Source: Methylobacter marinus A45 (GTDB taxonomy: Bacteria > Pseudomonadota > Gammaproteobacteria > Methylococcales > Methylomonadaceae). From it: 64,000 nt of DNA. The stretch covers positions 4,339,226 through 4,403,225 of the forward strand of contig NZ_KB912877.1 in assembly GCF_000383855.1 (NCBI RefSeq). The letters are read 5' to 3'. Of the stretch, positions 41,837-49,659 are shown piece after piece (positions within the stretch are counted from its first letter, which is position 1; each line of letters opens with the position of its first letter). The translations under genes were made by a program, and so were the position numbers. The notes beneath the pieces were generated by a model. That model saw only the letters and a list, made by a program, of their open reading frames with translations. It did not search any database and was not told the origin of the DNA.

Positions 41837-42721
41837 TTAACGACTTATCGAATCAAAGAAATCTAACAACGTATCATTAATACCCGGCCACTGCGCATGG
41901 AGTTTATCGCCTTCGCAATACCAAGTCTTTACGCCATTAGCGCAGCCAGAATAAGCCATGCAACCATTTTCAATTTGTTCAGGTATCGGCTCACATTTAT
42001 TACATGCCGCCCACCAACCTGAAGACTGTACACCATACTTTGGAAACAAGTGGTCATTCGTGCTATGCATAATCATGACAGGGATAGGCTCCGGACACTT
42101 GCGATCACGTAAATCCTGATAATCGATACCGGCGGCACTGGGTGCAATCGCATGGGGGATATGTTTGGTTCCAGCCATAAACGCTAACGCCATCGCGGCA
42201 GTTCCACCGTCAGAATGCCCGGTAAGAAAGATACGCTGTTCGTCAACACACCATTTTTTGGCAATCAAGCCCGGAATAGTACCGAGTTCGATGGTTGAGG
42301 TAGGTGATAACTCGGGATGATCTGCATAAGCGACTATAAATCCGGCCGTCGTCGCTTTTAGCGTAAGTCCGGTCAATTTCTCGGTCTTTGCCCGATTTGA
42401 TTTTGCCGGTGAATAAACCATCAGCAATGGATGAGCAATTGTGGGATCATAATTCAACGGCGTGCGTATATTGTATTTAATGCCTTCACCTGTTGATTCG
42501 CCATTATCCGCACCTGGATCACCCGGACGTGTACCGACTTCGCAGCGCGACTGAACCTTTTCGTTTTTATAAGACGTGTTGCCCATCTGCGAAAACTCGT
42601 CATTATCTTCGCTAAAAAAGATTAACAGCGTTATCAAGATAGGCATAAAAAACAGCAATATAAACACGCTATTGCGAAAAGTCAAAACGGTTTTAAATTT
42701 ATCGAAATAGGTTTTAAACAT
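41837..42721 (-). CDS. PHB-depolymerase-like alpha/beta-hydrolase esterase, membrane-anchored
   Basis: A 294-residue protein with an N-terminal membrane anchor or uncleaved signal (NSVFILLFFMPILITLLIFF, about 17-36). An alpha/beta-hydrolase domain of the LpqC/PHB-depolymerase type follows. The nucleophile elbow is GHSDGG, preceded by CVDEQRIFLT; the acid is probably in HSTNDHLFPKYG and the His in the C-terminal HAQWPG. Several Cys (CEVG, CNKCEPI, CMAYSGC) suggest disulfides and a periplasmic location. It is the last gene of the cargo operon and overlaps the preceding gene by 8 bp. The substrate is unknown; ester or polyester hydrolysis is the family role. Confidence 0.8.
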   Translation of the reverse strand: MFKTYFDKFKTVLTFRNSVFILLFFMPILITLLIFFSEDNDEFSQMGNTSYKNEKVQSRCEVGTRPGDPGADNGESTGEGIKYNIRTPLNYDPTIAHPLLMVYSPAKSNRAKTEKLTGLTLKATTAGFIVAYADHPELSPTSTIELGTIPGLIAKKWCVDEQRIFLTGHSDGGTAAMALAFMAGTKHIPHAIAPSAAGIDYQDLRDRKCPEPIPVMIMHSTNDHLFPKYGVQSSGWWAACNKCEPIPEQIENGCMAYSGCANGVKTWYCEGDKLHAQWPGINDTLLDFFDSISR

Positions 42722-43322
42722 CGGATGGCCCCGCTACAGGTTTATTGGCTGCGCGTTTCATTAAATAAAAAACTGCTGCTATAAAGACAAAGATTAATAG
42801 CGATTTTAATGGTAAATTGTCTGAGTATTCTTCTTCGAGACCTACTGAAAACGGTATGTGGCTATCAATGCTCTTGTCTTTATGCACAATCGCGACATGG
42901 GCCAGATAGTTACCTGCACCGAATTTACTGAAATCGACCACGCCATTGACCGTACCGGATTTTATTTTTGTCGGTTCCTTATAGAAAATCCGGGTTCCTT
43001 CCGGTTCTTTGGTGACTTCAAACTCGACGGTTAAATTGCGCAGGCCTTTGCCGTCATAATCGAACACCAGATTAGTCATTCCCAGATGAGGAATCGACTG
43101 ACAATACTCTTTGGTGGTAAATGTTGGAGTATAGGCGGTAAAGTGTACCCGTTCATGACCCACCAGAATATTGCAGGCATCGACTTCATCATTTGCCCCC
43201 CTGTGTGCATAAACGACTGATGGTAAAGTAATGGTCAATAATCCAAATAGAGCTATAGCACGGCAAGCATGAGCTATCGTATTGAATAATGCTGGTAACG
43301 GAAAATTCTTTTTCATCTTCAA
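42714..43322 (-). CDS. secreted protein with C-terminal membrane anchor, unknown function
   Basis: A 202-residue protein with a signal peptide (cleavage probably after VVYA, before HRGANDEVDAC), an extracytoplasmic beta-rich domain (about 40-160) and a C-terminal transmembrane helix (SLLIFVFIAAVFYLM) followed by a basic tail. The lumenal part has two Cys (DACNILVG, KEYCQSI) and looks Ig-like (GAGNYLAHVAIVHKD). The family is not recognised with certainty. It sits between the AhpD-like and esterase genes and overlaps the esterase gene by 8 bp, so it is probably coexpressed and periplasmic with it. Confidence 0.7.
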   Translation of the reverse strand: MKMKKNFPLPALFNTIAHACRAIALFGLLTITLPSVVYAHRGANDEVDACNILVGHERVHFTAYTPTFTTKEYCQSIPHLGMTNLVFDYDGKGLRNLTVEFEVTKEPEGTRIFYKEPTKIKSGTVNGVVDFSKFGAGNYLAHVAIVHKDKSIDSHIPFSVGLEEEYSDNLPLKSLLIFVFIAAVFYLMKRAANKPVAGPSDV

Positions 43323-43374
43323 AACCTCTTTTGTATTTTGTTGAAGGCAGAATTATCAATTCATCTTCACTCAT

Positions 43375-43899
43375 TCAACCGATATAGTTTAAAGTAAACA
43401 GCATCTTATCAGTATAATTGAGGCCGGATGAATTGGCGTCAATACCTATAGCGGTAATAAAACGGTTCATGCAATTCATGATGGCGCAGATACAGACGGA
43501 ATCAAAATACGCATGTTCATCCCAACCCGCATCGAAGATTTTTTGAGCGTCTGCATAGGTAACTTGCTTAGGCGACAGGGTGAGTTTTTTAATTAAGCGA
43601 AGTATCGGTTTTAGCTTGTTATCGATTTTTGCGCTGTGAATACTCGTTTTTAAAGCTGCAAATACGGATTCGTCAAGACCTGAGGCTAATGAAGCGGCTT
43701 TATGGTATTCATAGCTCAGGCTGCATTGGTTCAGATATGACGTGTAAGCAAACAGTAATTGGCGCGTTTCCTTGCTGAAAGGTGATTGATTTCTCATGAT
43801 TTCTTCCATGACCTTAAATAGTAATACCCGGCGACGCGGATATTTTTCCAGCATGTCGGATAAGGAATTAATGTCTGGGTTTGGTGGCAGGTATAACAT
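43375..43899 (-). CDS. AhpD/carboxymuconolactone-decarboxylase-like protein
   Basis: A 174-residue all-helical protein resembling AhpD-like alkylhydroperoxidases. The helix around TSYLNQCSLSYEYHKAASLA aligns with the family active-site helix, but the CxxC redox pair is CSLS: the second Cys is Ser, while the following His is kept. Peroxidase activity by the usual dithiol route is therefore doubtful. I chose ATG 43899 because CAGGAG precedes it; an upstream ATG at 43920 has no such site. It belongs to the minus-strand cargo operon. Confidence 0.75.
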   Translation of the reverse strand: MLYLPPNPDINSLSDMLEKYPRRRVLLFKVMEEIMRNQSPFSKETRQLLFAYTSYLNQCSLSYEYHKAASLASGLDESVFAALKTSIHSAKIDNKLKPILRLIKKLTLSPKQVTYADAQKIFDAGWDEHAYFDSVCICAIMNCMNRFITAIGIDANSSGLNYTDKMLFTLNYIG

Positions 43900-43967
43900 C
43901 GTAGCTCCTGATGATAACATTATAAAATCGGCAATCGGCTGCTATACATAGCCCAATTGCCAGGGGA

Positions 43968-44294
43968 TTAAAAATCGAAACTTTCAACTTCCGCGATCAA
44001 AAATAACGGCGCACCGCCTGTTGAAATATCAACGGCATGTTGTGCGGTTTCCTGTCCGCCCGGTGAATTTAAACAGGCTTCCAAATCCTGCATTGACGGA
44101 AAATAAACTTCGGCAATGCGATGGAAAGGCATTTGTTCCTGGCCGATGCTGGACTTGATCAGCGACGCAACAAAGCGGGTTTTTCCAGCCAGTTTTTCTA
44201 CCGCCATCGGCACATGCTCCTCTGCATAGCGTTGTTCAAATCTATCGACATCGGCAGGTGTTGGGTACATCACAATCAATTTTGCATTTTTCAT
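43968..44294 (-). CDS. EthD-domain protein
   Basis: A 108-residue dimeric alpha/beta-barrel-type protein of the EthD family: KLIVMYPTPADVDRFEQRY, then EEHVPMAVEKLAG, a central strand RIAEVYFPSMQDLEACLNSP, and C-terminal FLIAEVESFDF. EthD proteins occur in ether, quinone and aromatic degradation or cofactor-handling operons; here the role is unknown. It is the first gene of the cargo operon, divergent from the LysR gene, which probably controls it. Confidence 0.82.
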   Translation of the reverse strand: MKNAKLIVMYPTPADVDRFEQRYAEEHVPMAVEKLAGKTRFVASLIKSSIGQEQMPFHRIAEVYFPSMQDLEACLNSPGGQETAQHAVDISTGGAPLFLIAEVESFDF

Positions 44295-44418
44295 GGTTTT
44301 TCATTTTCATAGGATTCGTTTATGGTGATGTAATCCTATTCTCTGCTCATAAGTCTTGTAAAATACTAACTTTCTATGGAAGAATAGGTTTTGGCTATAT
44401 AAGTTCGAGGAAGACACT
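44295..44418. promoter_or_regulatory. divergent LysR/EthD promoter region with 8-bp inverted repeat
   Basis: 124 bp between the EthD start and the LysR start. ATAGGATT at 44309-44316 and AATCCTAT at 44332-44339 form a perfect inverted repeat with a 15-bp spacer, next to the EthD start, a common layout for LysR-type binding sites. Similar ATAGGT / ATCCTAT pieces reappear right after the LysR gene (about 45283-45311). Confidence 0.5.
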
Positions 44419-45291
44419 ATGGAAATGCACCAAATCCGTTATTTTTTAGCGGTTTGCGATCACGGCAGTTTTACCCGTGCCGCGCAATTCAGCTATATTT
44501 CCCAGCCATCTTTAACGCAATCCATTAAAAAACTGGAAGATGAATTAGGCGGGGAATTGTTCATCCGCGACCGTTCCGGCTGTTTGCTGACTTCGCTCGG
44601 CCGCTTGGTGGAGCCTAACTTTCGTAAGATATACAAGGAAACAGTCACGACTAAGGCCGATGCCCTTCGTTTTACCAAGTTGAACAATATCCCGTTGCGG
44701 ATAGGCCTGATGGCAACGATAGGCGCACAACGTTTAAGCCCGATTTTTGCCCATTACAAGCATGAGTTTCCCAATATTGAATTTGAATTGATTATCGACT
44801 GTGAAACTTTATTATTGCAGCAACTGGAATCGGATTTGCTGGATTTGGTGATTAGCGCCCCTGTGCAATTGCTGGGTTCGCCCTATCAATCCACCTTGCT
44901 GTATACCGAAAAGTACGTAGTTGCGTTTAACAACAAGCATCGCTTTAATCACTTGAGCAAAATCGACCTCAAGGAAATCCAGTCCGAGCCTTATTTGGAT
45001 CGGTTGAACTGCGAACTTAGGGATACTCTGCGGGCAATCTGCCAGGACCAGGAAGTCAACCTCTACGCCGCGTACCGTAGCAATAGCGAGGACTGGATCG
45101 TCAACTTGGTGCGCGCTGGCATGGGGGTTGCGTTGATGCCGGAGTACAGCCTGCCTGCAAACGCCGATGACGTGCGATGCCGTTATTTGAGCAATCCGGA
45201 AATCAGCCGCCAGATATATGCGATTTATTATCCGAAGAATGAGAAATATACTGAAATTAAGAACTTACTTACAGTTTTAATCCATAGGTAA
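44419..45291 (+). CDS. LysR-family transcriptional regulator
   Basis: A 290-residue LysR-type regulator. The N-terminal winged HTH (MEMHQIRYFLAVCDHGSFTR, then AAQFSYISQPSLTQSIKKLE) is followed by an effector domain at about 90-285 with LRIGLMATIGAQRLSPIF. It is oriented away from the EthD / AhpD-like / membrane protein / esterase operon and is expected to regulate it in response to a small ligand. No redox Cys pair of the OxyR type is obvious. It is AT-richer than the chromosome, like the rest of the transposon cargo. Confidence 0.92.
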   Translation: MEMHQIRYFLAVCDHGSFTRAAQFSYISQPSLTQSIKKLEDELGGELFIRDRSGCLLTSLGRLVEPNFRKIYKETVTTKADALRFTKLNNIPLRIGLMATIGAQRLSPIFAHYKHEFPNIEFELIIDCETLLLQQLESDLLDLVISAPVQLLGSPYQSTLLYTEKYVVAFNNKHRFNHLSKIDLKEIQSEPYLDRLNCELRDTLRAICQDQEVNLYAAYRSNSEDWIVNLVRAGMGVALMPEYSLPANADDVRCRYLSNPEISRQIYAIYYPKNEKYTEIKNLLTVLIHR

Positions 45292-45571
45292 ATCCTATGT
45301 TTTCATAGGTAATTAGTCTTTTACAAACGCGCCTGATTTCTTGTAATATTATTTCAGACACATCAATAAAAAGCTTGCGCTCATTAGCTTACCTTCCTAA
45401 AGCCAAAAAAATAATTATGTGTCAACCTTATAGCTATATGATAAGGCTATGGAAAGCAGTATAAATACCAAATATTTTGATCTGATTGACTGACTAGGCT
45501 TTTCTCAACTTCTTACTCTAAATAAGGTAATTTACGGCGAGACAGGATGTCTGTATCTGAGGTGGAACATA

Positions 45572-45679
45572 ATGAATGATGTGAAAAAAATCTTGTTGGC
45601 GCTTGGACTACTTTTTTTATTGGTTCAATTCATTACATTTATACTAGTTGGAACCAAAGGTATTTGGTCTGGCTATTGA
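45572..45679 (+). CDS. possible 35-residue membrane peptide
   Basis: A short ORF beginning MNDVKKILLALGLLFLLVQF with one hydrophobic helix and a short polar end (GTKGIWSGY). GAGGTGG lies 6-7 bp upstream. It is too small to assign. It lies in the AT-rich part of the transposon cargo downstream of the LysR gene. Confidence 0.35.
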   Translation: MNDVKKILLALGLLFLLVQFITFILVGTKGIWSGY

Positions 45680-45824
45680 TTTTTAATAAAGTAAGCCAAG
45701 CCTAAACCGAACAGGAAAAGTATTTCAGGCATTTTAACCGTATCAAATCACCTAAGTGAGCTTGTAAATAGTGGTAGCTAACGGCCCTAATTTGATACAG
45801 TCCTAATAAAAGGAGGAACAGATT

Positions 45825-45989
45825 TTGGAAAAAATAAATCAGTACGAATGCCTAACAGAAGCAATCCGTCAAACATTACTATTTGTGTATAAATACAGAT
45901 ACCAATTCGCACTAATTTTGGGGTTTATAATTGCCTTTTTTCCTTCATTAATATTTTTTTTCTACAGTGTTTTCGGTTTAAAGGAATAG
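45825..45989 (+). CDS. possible 54-residue membrane protein (TTG start)
   Basis: A TTG start is preceded by a strong ribosome site, AAGGAGG, 8 bases upstream. The product begins LEKINQYECLTEAIRQTLLF and contains one long hydrophobic segment (FALILGFIIAFFPSLIFFFY). The function is unknown. The ribosome site makes this the better of the two small ORFs in this gap. Confidence 0.42.
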   Translation: MEKINQYECLTEAIRQTLLFVYKYRYQFALILGFIIAFFPSLIFFFYSVFGLKE

Positions 45990-47134
45990 CTTCCCATTGT
46001 TAATTTAGACCTTAGTTGTGTCAATTCATTAAATGTTATCAGACGATCAATTGATTTGTTGAGCATTTAACGAGAGACAGAAACCTTAAAAAAGACACGT
46101 CTTCGAAAAGCATAAGTTCGAAAAGATTGATATGAATGTAAATACCTGTAGAAACCCACGAAAATAAACCATAAGACTTGAAAACATCTACATTTTCAGT
46201 CTGGTTTATTTGTGAGTATCTGACCGCTTCAACCCGTACTAGATGATGAGTCGAAGTTCTTTGCAATCAGCCTACAGACATCGCTCAGGGTTCACAATGT
46301 AAACAAGATGGCCACGCTTTTTGTACTTTTTTTGTTGTGATTGATTTTGGATTAAGCTCAATGATAGTTCCGAAGCTTAATTGTGTTCAAGAGGGCTTTG
46401 CGTATGGTAGCTCATATTTTAAAAATGGTTTGGGCTTTTCTTTTTTTCCAATGCCCATTCCATAACCTTTCTTTACGTTTTGAATGACTGTTTTCAAGGT
46501 CTAATCGGACGTAAGCCAGAAATTAATGACGGTCTCTTGAAGGCCGCTATGAATAGTTATCTATCTATAGCAACCACTGTATAGGGTTAGGGAATGGCTT
46601 TCACCGTCCCTCCCTCCGAACCTGGTGATTAGCGAAATCAGAGAGGCAACCTATAAAGCCTGGGTGTTATAGATTTCGAAGCTAACAAAGCGACATGAAA
46701 ACGAATGTACAAAGAGCGAGCCATCATATGCAGGTGGATGCTATGTAACTTCATTAGCTTCTGTATCTATATGCAATAATCGGTTTAAACAACGCATTCA
46801 AGAACAATTATGGCGGCGAGTTGAGCCCCAATTCAGAGGCGGGGACAGAAAATCGGAACAGTTTAATGCCAAGCGAGTCGTTTCTCTTGGTGGAACTACT
46901 TCATCCTGAGTGACCGCTTTGGGGACAAGGGGCGGATCATGGTCGGCCTCTGAATGGCCGCTTTACGACTTAAACCTGCCATATACCTATGCTTCCTGTA
47001 CGTCAGAAATTGGCCGTTGGCTGACGATGGGTAATCCTAAAATTTGATAATTGCCAATGCCCGCTTTCATTGAAATATCCTGTATTTTCTTATTTGCACA
47101 CATCGTGGTTCCTGAGTGATGTTTGCAGGCTGTT
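45990..47134. other. AT-rich noncoding stretch of transposon cargo
   Basis: About 1.1 kb with no supported gene on either strand; the longest frame (75 codons, minus strand, 46039-46266) has no recognisable features. On the minus strand, 46581-46623 reads GGTTCGGAGGGAGGGACGG, then a small hairpin and CCCTAACCCTAT. This resembles the 3' end of a bacterial group II intron, but a proper domain V is not visible, so any intron is at most a decayed fragment. Confidence 0.35.
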
Positions 47135-47494
47135 TTATACCCCCGCACTCTGCCTATCTATTACCGCCAAGCCATCATCAATTGACACAACACGGGCGTA
47201 CAGCAACATTAAACGCCAAGCCGAATAAGGGATAGCCCGAGCATCATCGGAATCCGGCCTAGCCCTCCATTTTCGGATTGTCGAAGACCCTTTTTTTGGG
47301 TTAAACGACACACCCACCAAGGCCGCCGCTACACTCTGTGACCAACCCGTCAGTTTTACCAAACAGTCCACCTCTTGGGGTGACGGCGGCACATAAGCCG
47401 GGTGGCCGAATGGCAAAGCACACGGCCGGTTCCTAAATGCTTCTAGCGATACCGGCAACGAACCGCCGACATCATAAATAGGTACTATTTCCAT
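47135..47494 (-). CDS. small HTH-like protein typical of plasmids and integrative elements
   Basis: A 119-residue protein whose central part (VKLTGWSQSVAAALVGVSFN) looks like a helix-turn-helix. It is followed by a basic IRKWRARPDS and the aromatic IPYSAWRLMLLYARVV. I recognise this pattern from short proteins carried on proteobacterial ICEs and plasmids; a DNA-binding role is inferred. It lies upstream, in the same orientation, of nothing but the decayed stretch, and 64 bp from the truncated radC. Confidence 0.6.
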   Translation of the reverse strand: MEIVPIYDVGGSLPVSLEAFRNRPCALPFGHPAYVPPSPQEVDCLVKLTGWSQSVAAALVGVSFNPKKGSSTIRKWRARPDSDDARAIPYSAWRLMLLYARVVSIDDGLAVIDRQSAGV

Positions 47495-47558
47495 GACTAT
47501 CTCTTTAAATAATAGGGTAAAAAAGGGGGGCTATATAAGCCCCCATCAAGTTAAAGGG

Positions 47559-47827
47559 CTACATAAGCCCAGCCTCCGCGAAACTGTAGGTTTCTTTGTG
47601 GCTCACGATTATGTGATCTAAGATTCTAACGTCGAACAGTTTCAACGCTTCAATTAGCTTAGTGGTGATACTGCGGTCGGCGACCGATGGCTCTGTCAAT
47701 CCCGAGGGGTGGTTGTGAAAAATAGCTATTGCCGCAGCATTGCACAAAAGAACCTCTTTTGCCACTTCCCTTGGATATACGCTGGCACCATCGATTGTGC
47801 CTCGAAACATCAACTCAGACTTAATTA
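47559..47827 (-). pseudogene. radC: RadC-like JAB-domain protein, 5' end removed by the IS
   Basis: The C-terminal half of a RadC-family protein. It has FRGTIDGASVYPREVAKEVL, the JAMM metal motif HNHPSGLTEPSVADRSIT (His-x-His plus downstream Asp), and the C-terminal LDHIIVSHKETYSFAEAGL. The frame stays open upstream to the left end of IS copy 2 (47828) and is cut there. Only about 85-90 residues remain, against about 160-220 in mobile-element RadC proteins. An internal ATG (47813) could still start translation. RadC-like genes are common in ICEs, prophages and plasmids, so this marks the origin of this end of the cargo. Confidence 0.82.
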
Positions 47828-49659
47828 GTGTTTGAATGAAAATTAATTAATCTCATATTCATCAATAGGTTATAATGATTTTCCAACACGAAGATGTGTT
47901 GCCCTGACCCCGGTTTTGTCTTATTTCCAGCGAAAATCGGCCCGTAACCGCCTAAAAGCCAAAATCTTCATCCCTCGAATTCGCATGCGCACCGTCATTC
48001 AGCCTCAACTCAAATTCGGTGAAACCGATATTGCCGCCATTGTCATTGATCCTAAATCACGTGATGACATTCCCCAACTACTGCGTGGACTGCAATACAT
48101 TTATACCGAGGTCAGCTTGCGTCAGCGGATATTTGCCATTCTGGAAGAGGTCATGCCCGAACGGGCAGGCGGAAAAGGCAAAGCCAGCAATAAAACCGGG
48201 CGACCCGGTATGGAGCAGTGGAAGATACTGGTGTTGGGCGTACTGCGGTTAGGGCTTGATGTGGATTACGACCGGATTCAAGAGTTGGCCAACCAACACA
48301 AGACGATCCGGCAGATGCTGGGGCATAGCGACTGGCTGGACGAACACCGTTATGAATTGCCAACCATCCGGGACAACGTCAGTTTGTTCACGCCCGAGAT
48401 TCTGGATCGCATCAACCAGGAAGTGGTGCATGCGGGACACCAGGCGTTAAAAAAAACGCCGAAGAAAGCCTGAAGACCCGCGCTGATTCCTTTGTGGTCA
48501 AAACCCACGTGCATTTTCCCACCGACACCAACTTGCTGTGGGATGCCATCCGCAAAACGTTGCACACCTGCGCCGCACTCTGCGACGCCCTGAATTTGAC
48601 CGAATGGCGCCAAAGCGCCTATCACTTGCGTTGTTTCAAGAAAAGTTACCGGCTGATTCAAAAGCTCAAGCATTCCACCTCGCAAGATGAAGCCAAACGT
48701 CAGGCCAAGCAAGAGCAAATCGAAGCCGCTTATCAGACCTACCTCGACCAAGCCCAAGTCTATGTGCAACGGGCATACGCCACTCGGCAGCGCCTGAACC
48801 AAGCGCATGGCATATCGGCAGCGATGTTGGCAGATCTCGATGCCTACCTGGCGCATGCCGAGCGGCAGATCGACCAGATTCGTCGTCGGGTCCTGCAAGG
48901 TGAAACCATTCCGCATGCCGAGAAAGTCTTTTCCATTTTTCAACCCCATACCGAATGGATCAGTAAAGGCAAGGCCGGCGTACCGGTCGAGTTGGGATTG
49001 AGGGTGGCTATCGTCGAAGATCAACACCGTTTTATCCTGCACCATCAGGTCATGGCAAAAACCACGGACGATCAAATCGCCGTGACCTTGGTCGAACAAA
49101 CCCAAACCCGCTTTCCCGCGGCAAAAGCCATGAGCTTTGATAAGGGCTTTCACAGCCCAAGGAATCAAGCAGAGCTCAAACAACGCCTGGATAACGTGAT
49201 ATTGCCGAAAAAAGGCCGGCTATCGGAAGCCGACAAAGCCCGCGAATCCGCCCCGGAGTTTGTCCGCCTGCGCCGCCAACATTCAGCGGTTGAATCGGCG
49301 ATCAATGCGCTGGGCGTTCATGGGTTGAACAAATGCCCCGATCATGGCATGGATGGTTTCAAGCGCTACGTGGCCCTCGCCATCGTGGCACGCAATATTC
49401 AGCGTTTGGGCGCCATGCTCCGCGAGCAAGAACAACAAGAAGCCGCTCGACGACGAGGCCCTTACAAAAAAGCGGCCTAAAGGCACGACTGATGACGGAA
49501 AAAAGGACGAAACACGGGAGAGGTGCCGCCAAAATTCGCCCGGAATGGCGGTTGAGCACTTCCAAAAGAGGAAATTGGCTGGCCTGCGCCGAAAAACGGC
49601 TGGAGTTATGCCCAGTGAGTCGGCAGAATCATGAAAAAAGTGAGTTTTCTTTCAGGCAC
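47828..49659 (+). mobile_element. ISNCY-like insertion sequence, copy 2
   Basis: 1,832 bp, same orientation as copy 1 and exactly 7,998 bp downstream. It has the same left terminal repeat and right terminal repeat TTTTCTTTCAGGCAC (49645-49659). The noncoding 3' tail differs from that of copy 1 by many substitutions and an 11-bp net length difference, while the transposase part appears identical. Left flank TAATTA, right flank TACCTA. Confidence 0.85.
47985..49480 (+). CDS. ISNCY-family transposase, probably made by -1 frameshift (copy 2)
   Basis: Same two-phase organisation as in the other copy. Phase one from ATG 47985 ends at a TGA at 48471-48473. The slip site is the eight-A run at 48449-48456. 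Phase two ends at 49480. The translated phases are identical between copies. An intact copy of the same enzyme at both ends means the unit could still be mobile. Confidence 0.8.

Larger units (their letters stand above)
39830..49659. mobile_element. 9.83-kb composite transposon with directly repeated ISNCY-like ends
   Basis: Two IS copies in the same orientation (39830-41672 and 47828-49659) flank 6,155 bp of low-GC cargo. The outer boundaries carry the 6-bp duplication TACCTA; the inner flanks (TATTTA, TAATTA) differ, as expected if the whole unit moved as one. The element interrupts a P-type ATPase-YihY gene. Cargo: esterase, secreted membrane protein, AhpD-like protein, EthD protein, LysR regulator, small membrane peptides, an ICE/plasmid-type HTH-like gene and a truncated radC. 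Confidence 0.88.

Noticed and set aside
46039-46266. A 75-codon minus-strand frame in the transposon cargo
   Set aside because: No ribosome site or family resemblance; lies in decayed noncoding sequence.
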